Source of the DNA: an uncultured beta proteobacterium
GTDB lineage: Bacteria; Pseudomonadota; Gammaproteobacteria; Burkholderiales; Burkholderiaceae_C
DNA: 38,744 nucleotides
Reading direction: 5' to 3'
Assembly: GCA_903948045.1 (NCBI GenBank)
Contig: CAJAXU010000571.1
Coordinates: 1 to 38,744, forward strand
The notes beneath the pieces were generated by a model, which ran no database searches, was not told the DNA's origin, and worked only from the letters and a program-made list of their open reading frames with translations. A program made the position numbers and the translations under genes. How positions within the stretch are numbered: position 1 is the first letter of the stretch; each line of letters begins with the position of its first letter. Of the stretch, positions 25,071-32,310 are shown one piece after another.

Positions 25071-25947
25071 AGCCCTGCTCCAGAAGATAGCGCGACAGCG
25101 TCGTGATGTTGCGGCGGTTCAGCTCGGTCAGGCCGTGCTGGTAGGGGTCAGGTCCGCCCGGGGACGAGAAGTGATCCCACGCCCGATCGGAAAACGGCAG
25201 CAGGCTGGTGCTCAGGCGCCGCTTCAAAGCCGTCTGCTTGGTCTGGACGTAATGCTCAAACACCCGCTGGCTGGTCTGCGGATCACCGGCGATGCGGGCA
25301 TGCAGCACCACTGTGTGCATGATGGGGAACAAGCCGGTGGTGCTGAAATACCGCCGCTCGATGGCCTCCGTGTCCGGGGCCAGAAAGCGCAGCCGGCGCT
25401 GGTCGGGTGGCAGTTGCTGGTCTCGCGGTCGGCCGGCCATGAGCGCATCGATCTTGCCATCCAGCAGCAGGGTCTCCAGGTCGTCGGTGGTGGCGGTGGC
25501 GCGTACGCCTCCTGGTGCCGCAAACCTGGGGTTGCCCCCGGTGACCCAATCGATGCTTTTGCAGTCCAGGCCGACGTCATCCGACAAGTGGCCGCGCGTC
25601 CACACCGCCGTGGTCATGGCGAAATCGGACACGCCGACCCGGCAGCCGGCCAAATCGCGCAGATCGTGCAGCGCGCTGCCCACAGGCACAAATACCGAGG
25701 CGTTGCGGAAGGCGCGGCTCGGAAACACGGGGATCGCGGTCAGGCGATCATCACCGCGGTCTTTGAGCATGATGTAGTTGGCCAGCGAGTACTCTGCCAC
25801 GTCAAAGGCGTCGCCGCTGAGCACGCGCCGGCTGAGTTCGCCCAGGGCTGTGATTGTGTAACGCAAACGCGGCGTCGCCTCGTGAGGGGTGCCAAAGCCC
25901 AAGGTGTGTTCGTAGTCGCCGCCGCAGACCTCAATGTCCTGTGTCAT
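25003..25947 (-). CDS. 4,5-dihydroxyphthalate decarboxylase-like protein
   Basis: A 314-residue protein related to 4,5-dihydroxyphthalate decarboxylase (Pht5 type), whose fold resembles periplasmic binding proteins. Family-like segments are DAFDVAEYSLANYIMLKDRG, IPVFPSRAFRNASVFV, LAGCRVGVSDFAMTTAVWTRGHL and LFPIMHTVVLH. No signal peptide is present (MTQDIEVCGGDYEH), which fits a cytoplasmic enzyme and not a transport receptor. It is the last gene of the minus-strand operon, 13 bases after an aldehyde-dehydrogenase remnant, and overlaps the convergent hydrolase gene by 68 bp. The substrate could be a phthalate-type or other dicarboxylate; the name is by family only. Confidence 0.85.
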   Translation of the reverse strand: MTQDIEVCGGDYEHTLGFGTPHEATPRLRYTITALGELSRRVLSGDAFDVAEYSLANYIMLKDRGDDRLTAIPVFPSRAFRNASVFVPVGSALHDLRDLAGCRVGVSDFAMTTAVWTRGHLSDDVGLDCKSIDWVTGGNPRFAAPGGVRATATTDDLETLLLDGKIDALMAGRPRDQQLPPDQRRLRFLAPDTEAIERRYFSTTGLFPIMHTVVLHARIAGDPQTSQRVFEHYVQTKQTALKRRLSTSLLPFSDRAWDHFSSPGGPDPYQHGLTELNRRNITTLSRYLLEQGFIRRAPDIDALFVPGSALWRDR

Positions 25948-25960
25948 GGTGTGTACTGCT

Positions 25961-26047
25961 TCAAACTTGGGTTCGGCTGATCAGCGTCTGGCCGTCGTTG
26001 GCGTCGCGCCATTGGCCGGCGATCAACAGTTGAACTTTGGGGTACAT
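25961..26047 (-). pseudogene. Remnant: first ~23 codons of an aldehyde dehydrogenase
   Basis: On the minus strand an ATG preceded by CACAGGAACACCG opens a 28-codon frame, MYPKVQLLIAGQWRDANDGQ followed by TLISRTQV and TGA. The first 23 residues look like the N-terminus of succinate-semialdehyde-type aldehyde dehydrogenases (xLFIDGQWxxxxxGxTxxVxNP), which are about 480 residues long. The match stops after GQTL, where INPATGE-type sequence is expected, and nothing else of the enzyme is present. A start signal plus truncated reading frame suggests a large deletion that removed the gene between the CoA-transferase and decarboxylase-like genes. Confidence 0.6.
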
Positions 26048-26077
26048 CGGTGTTCCTGTGTGCTGCATTGGGCTGCG

Positions 26078-27232
26078 TTAGATCACGCCATGGTCGCGCA
26101 GGGTGTCAATCTCGTCCTGGGTCAGCCGCCCGACGCGCCGCAGCACCTCGTCAGAATCCGCGCCGACCGAGGGCGCTTCGCGCGAGATGGTCATCGGCTG
26201 CCGCTCGAACTGCTGGGGAAAGCCTTTGACGACGGCGCCCTGGGGCGACGTTTGCAAAGCCTGGTCCCAGACCCGTCCCTGTTGCTGCCACACCTGGGCA
26301 CCGCTCAGAACAGCGGCTGCCGCAATGTCGTGCGCCAGCAAGTCCTCGACAGCGGCGCCGGCCGGTCGGGAGGTGATCCAATCGCGCAGCCCCGCCTCCA
26401 GCGCTGCGACTGCAACCGCCGGCGCTCGGGCATCGACCAGTTGGGCCAAGGCGACGCGTTGGCCCGCTTCGACCGTCACGGCCACCCACGTGCCGTCTTG
26501 GGCGGGAAAGCAGGCCTGAATCAGGTTGGGCGCCTGGGCGTTGCCCTCACGCCCGGGCGCCACTCCGTCGCTGGCGGCAACAAAGGCCTCGCCAGATAGA
26601 AAGCTGGTGAGCTCGCGCTGTGACATATCCAGGTGCGCGCCACCCTGACCGTTCTGGCGCGCGTGCCAGGCCGTGACCACCATCGACGAGGCAAACAGCC
26701 CAACCACCTGGTCGGGGTAGTTGAGATCCACGCCGGTGATGGCGGGCACATCGCCCGCATAACCGGTGGTCCAGGCCAGCCCTGCCACGGCTTCCAGGGT
26801 CGAACCGTAGGAGACATACAGTGCGTCCGGACCGGTCTCTCCCTGGCTCGAGATCGACGCCAGAATGATGTTGGGGTTGACAGCCTTGAGTGCGGGGTAG
26901 TCCAGCCCGAGCTTTTGCATGACACCGCGCCGGAAGTTCTCCACCACCACGTCGCTGTTGGCGACCAGGCGCAAAAAAGTGGCTCTGCCCAAGGCTTGTT
27001 TCAGATCCAGGCTCAGGCCCAATTTGTTCCGGTTTGTCGCCTTGAAAAAGGGCGGCAGGTCGTCCGGGGCATCTGCGGGTTTGTCGGACAGCCAGCGGCG
27101 AAACGGATCTCGGTACGAGGCAGACTCGATCTTGATGACCTCGGCGCCAAAATCTGCCAGGCAGGCTGCCGTTGCGGCGCCCGCGGTGATGATGCCCAGG
27201 TCGAGCACCCGGCAACCCGCCAGCGCGTTCAT
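26078..27232 (-). CDS. Class III CoA-transferase (CaiB/BaiF family), likely catalytic subunit
   Basis: A 384-residue class III CoA-transferase. It opens with LAGCRVLDLGIITAGAATAACLADFGAEVIKIE and has NRNKLGLSLDLK, DVVVENFRRGVMQKLGLDY and ASISSQGETGP. The catalytic Asp expected at about 169 in formyl-CoA transferase corresponds to Asp174 in NYPDQVVGLFAS. C-terminal segments include LLAHDIAAAAVLSGAQVW and RVGRLTQDEIDTLRDHGVI. The ATG at 27232 overlaps the stop of the upstream paralogue (ATGA), so the two are coupled and probably form a heteromer like BbsEF. The open frame extending 61 codons upstream is a shadow of that paralogue. Confidence 0.92.
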   Translation of the reverse strand: MNALAGCRVLDLGIITAGAATAACLADFGAEVIKIESASYRDPFRRWLSDKPADAPDDLPPFFKATNRNKLGLSLDLKQALGRATFLRLVANSDVVVENFRRGVMQKLGLDYPALKAVNPNIILASISSQGETGPDALYVSYGSTLEAVAGLAWTTGYAGDVPAITGVDLNYPDQVVGLFASSMVVTAWHARQNGQGGAHLDMSQRELTSFLSGEAFVAASDGVAPGREGNAQAPNLIQACFPAQDGTWVAVTVEAGQRVALAQLVDARAPAVAVAALEAGLRDWITSRPAGAAVEDLLAHDIAAAAVLSGAQVWQQQGRVWDQALQTSPQGAVVKGFPQQFERQPMTISREAPSVGADSDEVLRRVGRLTQDEIDTLRDHGVI

Positions 27233-28329
27233 GCCCGTGGCTCCGGCGCAGGGCTCGACGCAGGGGCGCCTGCGCTGGCGGCTGGGAAGGCCTGTCCGCT
27301 CCAGAGGACGGGCAGGCGTGGCATCAGCAGTGGCGCTTGCGGCGCGTTGGCCTGCCGGGAAAAGAAAGACCGTGCCCGGTTTTGGGGGTCGTCCTCCAGC
27401 TCGATCGGGCTCCATACCGGCCCCAGCGGCAAGCGTTTGGCCAACGCCAAGGCTTTCAACTCTTGCCGTGTGTAGCGCAAGAAGACGCCCTCGACAATGC
27501 TCGCCACCGTGCGGGCGTCCCGCCGCCGTTCGGCCCGGTCGTTGAAGCGTACCTCCGACAGCCGGGGGTCATTGACGAAGTCGCGCAAGACTGGCCAATC
27601 CGCTTCCAGAAAAACCAGCGCAATCCACCCGTCGGCGCAGCGCACGACTTGCCATTCGGCGTCGCGGCCCAACCGTGCCCGACCGGCGGCGGACCAGGAT
27701 GCCATGGCCACGACCTTCCAGTTCAGCCAGACCGCCACATCGGCCAGCGTCACCCGGACCACCTCGGCAGCAGCCCCCGGCTGGCGTGCGCACAGGGCGG
27801 CTACCGAGCCAGAGTAGGCGGCGAGCCCGCAGGCGTAAGCCAGTTGGTGGCCGCCCATGCGCAAGGGTTCGCGGTCCGGGTCGCCCACCAGGTCGAGCAG
27901 GCCACTCAGCGCCATCACGGTGAACTCCGTGGCAGCGCAGGCACTGGCGTCGCTGGTGACTGGAAACATGGACAGGACAGTGCGGATGCTGGTCTGGGCC
28001 AAGCCCTCCAACTGAACGAGCGCCTGGGCGTCACACAGCACGACATCGGGTGCTGCGCCCAAGGCCATGAGTGCTGAGACGGCGTTGCGGTCAGGCCCGA
28101 ACGCCTGGTAAGTCTTGCCCTGATCGAGAAAAGTGGACAAAGCGTTCGACGAGCCGATACGCGGCTCGACCGCTTGCACCGGATCGTCGTCGCGCGAGCC
28201 CAGTTTGACGACGCTGGCGCCCAGGCCCGCCGCGATGCGCCCGGCGAATGAAATGGCCAGTCGCAGTGACAGGGGGCAAGTGGCCGAGGGATACTCCGCA
28301 ATTCGAATGCCGTGTAGGGGACCGCTCAT
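27229..28329 (-). CDS. Class III CoA-transferase paralogue lacking the catalytic Asp
   Basis: A 366-residue CaiB/BaiF-family protein, shorter and more divergent than its neighbour. The family N-terminus begins MSGPLHGIRIAEYPSATCPL and continues with GRIAAGLGASVVKLGSRDDD. By eye alignment, the stretch holding the catalytic Asp reads GGHQLAYACGLAAYSG, with Ala164 in place of Asp. It is therefore likely a non-catalytic or structural subunit. The ATG at 28329 is chosen because it matches the family start, although no ribosome binding site is evident; an in-frame ATG at 28404 would add 25 unlike residues. It is the first gene of the minus-strand operon. Confidence 0.85.
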   Translation of the reverse strand: MSGPLHGIRIAEYPSATCPLSLRLAISFAGRIAAGLGASVVKLGSRDDDPVQAVEPRIGSSNALSTFLDQGKTYQAFGPDRNAVSALMALGAAPDVVLCDAQALVQLEGLAQTSIRTVLSMFPVTSDASACAATEFTVMALSGLLDLVGDPDREPLRMGGHQLAYACGLAAYSGSVAALCARQPGAAAEVVRVTLADVAVWLNWKVVAMASWSAAGRARLGRDAEWQVVRCADGWIALVFLEADWPVLRDFVNDPRLSEVRFNDRAERRRDARTVASIVEGVFLRYTRQELKALALAKRLPLGPVWSPIELEDDPQNRARSFFSRQANAPQAPLLMPRLPVLWSGQAFPAASAGAPASSPAPEPRA

Positions 28330-28485
28330 GTCACGTGGTGTGGTCGAATAAGGGCTGTTGGGCGTCGGCGTGAGGACGGACTTGCATGGCAACGGATGTT
28401 CCATGACCACCACGGCCTTGGCAAACCATCATTTCTCATCCTCTATTGAGATGGAGGCAAGGCGCCCTTGAAAGACCGGTTGGCC
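28330..28485. other. Divergent spacer between CoA-transferase operon and metallophosphoesterase
   Basis: This 156-bp spacer must hold promoters for both directions. The AT-rich stretch 28424-28452 is the most promoter-like part, but I cannot assign -35 and -10 pairs with confidence. Part of it is in frame with the CoA-transferase paralogue and would be coding if the upstream ATG at 28404 is used. Confidence 0.35.
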
Positions 28486-29445
28486 ATGACAAAGTTTTTG
28501 AAATCGATTGCACTGCTGTTGTTCTGGCCGATGCTGGCCACATCACAGCCGCTTCGCTTTGGCCTGTTCGGCGACACACCCTACAGCGCCTGGGAACGCG
28601 CGCAGTTGCCGGGGCTGATGGCCGACATGGCCGCGGCAGACCCGGCCTTTGTGGTCCATGCGGGTGATTTCAAGAGCGGGGCGGACGCTTGCAGCGACGC
28701 CCTGTTCCAGGATCGGCTGGCCTTGTTCCAGGCCTCGCGTGTGCCGCTGGTCTACGTACCCGGTGACAACGACTGGACCGATTGCCACCGCCGCAGCAAT
28801 GGCGCCCATGACCCGTTGGAGCGGCTCGACCGGCTGCGGGCGCTGTTCTTTGCTGGCGACCAGGCACTGGGGCAAACGCCTATGGCCCTGTTGCGCCAAA
28901 GCGCCGAGCCGGCTTTTGCCGTGTATCGCGAGAACGTGCGCTGGGAGGCGGGTGGCGCGCTCTTCGTGACGCTGAACCTGCCCGGCAGCGACAACAACTT
29001 TCACGGCGTGCCCGGGCAGACCGGCCCGGTGCCCGAGTTTGTGGCGCGCAGCGCGGCCAACCAGGCCTGGCTGGCGCAGGCCTTTGCCCACGCCCGGGAC
29101 AAGCGACTGGCGGGCGTGCTGATCGTGATCCAGGCCAACCCGGGCTTCGAGGCGGCCCGCGCTGGCCGGCCCCAGCCCGGTTACGACGCCTTTTTGGCCC
29201 AATTGCGGCAAGAAACCCGGCTGTTTGCCAAACCGGTGGTGCTGGTGCACGGCGACACCCACCGCCAGCACATCGACCAGCCCCTGACAGACCCGGCCAG
29301 CGGCGAGCGCTTAGCCAACTTCACCCGTGTTGAGACCTTTGGCTGGCCGTTTTTTGGCTGGGTGCTGGGGACTGCGGATGCGAGCGACCCGCAGGTTTTC
29401 CGTTTTGCTGCCAAGCCCTGGCAGGCGGCTGCCCCCGAGCGCTAG
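28486..29445 (+). CDS. Secreted metallophosphoesterase
   Basis: A 319-residue calcineurin-like phosphoesterase with an N-terminal signal peptide (MTKFLKSIALLLFWPMLATS). The dinuclear metal motifs are in order: FGLFGDTPYS, VVHAGDFKSG, VYVPGDNDW and VLVHGDTHRQH. The conserved GDNDW plus HGDTH pair supports an active enzyme in the periplasm or outside the cell. The ATG at 28486 begins the signal peptide; a TTG six codons upstream is less likely. Its stop and the stop of the convergent transporter gene share the palindrome CTAG. The phosphate substrate is unknown and there is no obvious link to the catabolic locus. Confidence 0.9.
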   Translation: MTKFLKSIALLLFWPMLATSQPLRFGLFGDTPYSAWERAQLPGLMADMAAADPAFVVHAGDFKSGADACSDALFQDRLALFQASRVPLVYVPGDNDWTDCHRRSNGAHDPLERLDRLRALFFAGDQALGQTPMALLRQSAEPAFAVYRENVRWEAGGALFVTLNLPGSDNNFHGVPGQTGPVPEFVARSAANQAWLAQAFAHARDKRLAGVLIVIQANPGFEAARAGRPQPGYDAFLAQLRQETRLFAKPVVLVHGDTHRQHIDQPLTDPASGERLANFTRVETFGWPFFGWVLGTADASDPQVFRFAAKPWQAAAPER

Positions 29446-30341
29446 GCGCCGGGGCGCCGGTTCACCAGCAGGATGCCGCCGGCCACCATCGCCAGCGCGG
29501 CCAACAGGTTCAGCGTGACGGGCTCACCCAGCCACCAGGCACCGAACAACAGGGCGAACAGAGGCGTCAAAAAGACGAATGACGAGATGCGTGTGGCCGG
29601 GTAACGGCCCAGCATCCACATCCAGGCCAGGTAGCTGGCAAACGCACCGATGGCGGTTTGCACCGTCATGGACACCCATACAAAGCCGCTCCAGGACCAG
29701 ACCCAGGCCTCGCTCAGGGCCAGTGAGAGCAGCGGCAAAACCAGTGCGCTCACGCTGACCTGGTAAAACAGCAGTCGCTCGGCCGATATGTGCGTCAGCC
29801 GTGAGCTGCGGATCACCACCGTGGTCAGGCCCCAGAACATGCCGCCTGCCAAGGCCAGCAGGTCGCCCTGCCACTGCTTGGGCGGGCTGTTGCCACCCAG
29901 GCCATCGCTGAACGCCAGCAGCACCGCCGCAAAAGCCAGCACCAGCCCCAGCCATTGGCTGCGATTCAGGTGCTCGCTCTTGACGCGCAGCGGCAGCAGC
30001 AGCGAGACCCAGAAGGGCGCGGTGTAGGCAAAAATGGTGGCACGCGAGGCGCTGGTGTAGAGCAGGCTGGCAAAGATGCTGGCAAATTCCAGCGAAAACA
30101 GCACACCGGCCAGCAGGCCGACCGCCAGTGTGCCGTCGCGCGTGAACAGCGCAATGCCGCGCCAGCGGCACCACAGCCACAGCAGCCCTGTGGCGCCGAC
30201 AAAGCGCAGGCTGGCCTGAAAAATGGGTGCTAGCTCGGGGATGGTGGCCTTCACCAGCACTTGCTGAAAGCCCCAGAACACGCAACAGGCCAGCAGCAGG
30301 CCCAGGGCCAAGCCGTCCAGGCGGGTCTTGCGCTCAGGCAT
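29442..30341 (-). CDS. EamA-family (DMT superfamily) transporter
   Basis: A 299-residue inner-membrane protein with ten hydrophobic segments forming two EamA repeats. The first starts LGLLLACCVFWGFQQVLVKATI, and the second near 160 begins GDLLALAGGMFWGLTTVVIR. Each repeat ends in the usual TAPFW and LTPLFALLFG segments. Members export metabolites or amino acids; the substrate here cannot be told. It starts 14 bases after the flavin reductase stop, so the two are likely one transcript. Confidence 0.93.
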   Translation of the reverse strand: MPERKTRLDGLALGLLLACCVFWGFQQVLVKATIPELAPIFQASLRFVGATGLLWLWCRWRGIALFTRDGTLAVGLLAGVLFSLEFASIFASLLYTSASRATIFAYTAPFWVSLLLPLRVKSEHLNRSQWLGLVLAFAAVLLAFSDGLGGNSPPKQWQGDLLALAGGMFWGLTTVVIRSSRLTHISAERLLFYQVSVSALVLPLLSLALSEAWVWSWSGFVWVSMTVQTAIGAFASYLAWMWMLGRYPATRISSFVFLTPLFALLFGAWWLGEPVTLNLLAALAMVAGGILLVNRRPGA

Positions 30342-30355
30342 AGCCTCAGGCCCGC

Positions 30356-30874
30356 TCAGAGCGGGTGTTCGGTGTAGAACTTGCCGCCGTGAAACAGCAG
30401 AGGCGAGGCACCCGTGCGCTGGGTGCAGCGCTCTACCTCGCCGACAAAGATCACGTGGTCACCCTCTTCGTAGCGGCTGCGGTTGAAGCACTCAAAAGTA
30501 GCCGCCGCACCGGCCAACAGCGGCGCACCGGCCACGCCGTCAACAAAGTCCACGCCGGCAAAACGGTCGGCGTCTCGGCTGGCAAAACGCAAGGCCAAGG
30601 CCTGTTGGTCGGCACCCAGGATGTTGATGGCGTAATGCGAGCCGGTGCTGAAGGCGTGCATGGACGTGGCAGAACGCGCCAGGCTCCACAGCACCAGAGG
30701 TGGCGCCAGCGACACCGAATTGAAGGAATTGGCGGTAAGACCGACCAGCTCGCCCGTGCTGCTGCGCGCCGTGACGATGGTGACGCCGGTGGCAAACATG
30801 CCCAAGGCAGCCCGGAACTCGGCCTTGGAAAAATTGGGTTCGCGGGCCTTGAGGCTGGCATCTGGCAAATACAT
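30356..30874 (-). CDS. Flavin reductase-like, FMN-binding protein
   Basis: A 172-residue flavin reductase domain protein (PF01613 type). Family segments are ALGMFATGVTIVTARSS, GLTANSFNSVSLAPPLVLWSL, HYAINILGADQQALALRFAS and DHVIFVGEVERC. Such proteins bind FMN and reduce it with NAD(P)H, often for a separate oxygenase, but no oxygenase gene is nearby. The ATG at 30872-30874 gives the N-terminus MYLPDASLKAREPNFSKAEF, normal for the family. It precedes the EamA transporter in a two-gene unit. Confidence 0.92.
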   Translation of the reverse strand: MYLPDASLKAREPNFSKAEFRAALGMFATGVTIVTARSSTGELVGLTANSFNSVSLAPPLVLWSLARSATSMHAFSTGSHYAINILGADQQALALRFASRDADRFAGVDFVDGVAGAPLLAGAAATFECFNRSRYEEGDHVIFVGEVERCTQRTGASPLLFHGGKFYTEHPL

Positions 30875-30981
30875 GGGCTGAATTTACCTGAGTTTGACCA
30901 AAGCCGCAGTCGCCGGGGCTACTGCAGCCCCCACACCGCGTGTGCTACCGTGAGGCCTTTCCCACTCTGACCCTGCCCGCC

Positions 30982-31638
30982 ATGTCTGCCCATCTGACCA
31001 TCGACTTTGTGTCCGACATTTCTTGCCCCTGGTGCGCCATCGGCTTGAGCGCGCTGGAGCAGGCCCTGGACCGCCTGAGCCCTGAGCTCAGTGCCGAGTT
31101 GCATGTGCAGCCTTTTGAGCTCAACCCGGCCATGCCAGCTGGCGGCCAGGACATCACCGAGCATCTGACGCAAAAATACGGCTCCACGGCGCAGCAGCAG
31201 ACCGCGATTCGCGACACTATTCGCCAGCGCGGCGCCGAGGTGGGCTTTACCTTTCGCCAGCAGGGGCGAGACCGCATTTACAACACCTTTGACGCGCATC
31301 GCCTGCTGCATTGGGCCGACCTCGAGGGCGAACCTGGTCAGCAGCTGGCGCTGAAAAAAGCCTTGCTGCAAGCCTATTTCACCGATGGCCAGAGCCCGGA
31401 GGCGCATGCCGTGCTGGTAGCAGCGGCGGCTGGGGTGGGGCTGGATGCGCGCCGCGCCCAGGCGGTGTTGGCCGGTGATGAGTATGCCGACGAGGTGCGC
31501 GAGCGCGAACAAATGTTTGCCCGGGCTGGCATCCAGTCGGTGCCGGCCATCATCATCAACCGGCAGCATCTGATCTCGGGCGGGCAGCCGGTGGCGGTGT
31601 TTGAGCAGGCGCTGCGCCAGATTGCCGCGGGCGCCTGA
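30982..31638 (+). CDS. FrnE-like DsbA-family oxidoreductase
   Basis: A 218-residue cytoplasmic DsbA-fold protein with the redox motif SCPWCAIG (Cys15, Cys18), an inserted helical domain (AEVGFTFRQQGRDRIYNTFD, AHRLLHWADLEG) and the cis-Pro segment IQSVPAIIINRQHLISGGQP near the end. This is the layout of FrnE/polyketide-type thiol-disulfide oxidoreductases related to 2-hydroxychromene-2-carboxylate isomerase. No signal peptide is present. The ATG at 30982 is preferred to an earlier in-frame codon, as MSAHLTIDFVSDISC is the family start. A small hairpin GGGGCT...AGCCCC (30916-30932) lies in the divergent spacer upstream. Its stop is 4 bp from that of the convergent GST gene. Confidence 0.92.
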   Translation: MSAHLTIDFVSDISCPWCAIGLSALEQALDRLSPELSAELHVQPFELNPAMPAGGQDITEHLTQKYGSTAQQQTAIRDTIRQRGAEVGFTFRQQGRDRIYNTFDAHRLLHWADLEGEPGQQLALKKALLQAYFTDGQSPEAHAVLVAAAAGVGLDARRAQAVLAGDEYADEVREREQMFARAGIQSVPAIIINRQHLISGGQPVAVFEQALRQIAAGA

Positions 31639-31642
31639 GGCA

Positions 31643-32275
31643 TCAAGCCGGGGGTGATTCAGGCGGTGACGGCTTGGCCATCACCGCCACAAATGCCGGG
31701 CTGTCCAGCTGGGTCTGCAGCCAACGTTGCAAGGCTGGCATCGGCTGGGCCTGAAACCACTCGGGCTGCACCAGGGCAAATTGCCGCACAAAGGGCAGCA
31801 GCGCCGCGTCGGCCAGGCCCGGGCGCGCACCCGCCAGCCAGGGCTGGTGGCTTAGCGTTTGCGCCAGCGGTTCAATCAAGGCGTCCATCGCTTGGGCGCG
31901 GTGCGCTGCCTGCGACAGCATGGGGTGACGTTGCGCGTACTTGTAGCGGTCGAGCAGGGGCTTGAAGTCCTCGTCATTGCGCTGCACCCACCGCTCGCCC
32001 TGTCGGTCATGCCGGCCCAGCCAGTCCTGCGGGTCATGTTGCGCCAGGGCCCAAAGCATGATGTCCAGGCTGTGCAGCAGCAGCTGGCCGCCCGGCAATT
32101 GCAGCACCGGCACCGTGGCGGCAGGTGAAATGGTCAGCAGCTCTGCCGGCTTGTTGCGCAAGGCCACCTCCCGCAGCGCCACCGCCACGCCGGCGTAGTG
32201 CAGCGCCAGGCGCGCCCGAATCGCGTAAGGGCAACGCCGGAACGAGAACAGCAGGGGTAGAGGTGGGGCTGTCAC
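31643..32275 (-). CDS. Glutathione S-transferase family protein (CPYA motif)
   Basis: A 210-residue GST. The N-terminal domain has a glutaredoxin-like motif FSFRRCPYAIRARLALHYAG, a cis-Pro segment ISPAATVPVLQLPGG and SLDIMLWAL. The C-terminal helical domain contains RPGLADAALLPFVRQFALV, a common GST signature around an N-capping Asp. The start is a GTG at 32275; an ATG seven bases upstream is out of frame, and no better in-frame start precedes the first strand. It lies downstream of mipA on the same strand, separated by a hairpin. Confidence 0.9.
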   Translation of the reverse strand: MTAPPLPLLFSFRRCPYAIRARLALHYAGVAVALREVALRNKPAELLTISPAATVPVLQLPGGQLLLHSLDIMLWALAQHDPQDWLGRHDRQGERWVQRNDEDFKPLLDRYKYAQRHPMLSQAAHRAQAMDALIEPLAQTLSHQPWLAGARPGLADAALLPFVRQFALVQPEWFQAQPMPALQRWLQTQLDSPAFVAVMAKPSPPESPPA

Positions 32276-32282
32276 GCGCCAT

Positions 32283-32302
32283 CAGCGGGGCCAAACCCGC
32301 TG
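32283..32302 (-). terminator. Hairpin between mipA-like gene and GST gene
   Basis: A perfect 7-bp stem CAGCGGG / CCCGCTG with a six-base loop begins 8 bases after the stop of the outer-membrane protein gene. No T-run follows on either strand, so it may be a weak or Rho-assisted terminator or an mRNA-stabilising structure and not a classical intrinsic terminator. Confidence 0.35.
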
Positions 32303-32310
32303 CACACTGA

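Noticed and set aside
30916-30932. Hairpin GGGGCT / AGCCCC as a terminator
   Set aside because: It lies in a divergent promoter region, not after a gene, and has no T-run.
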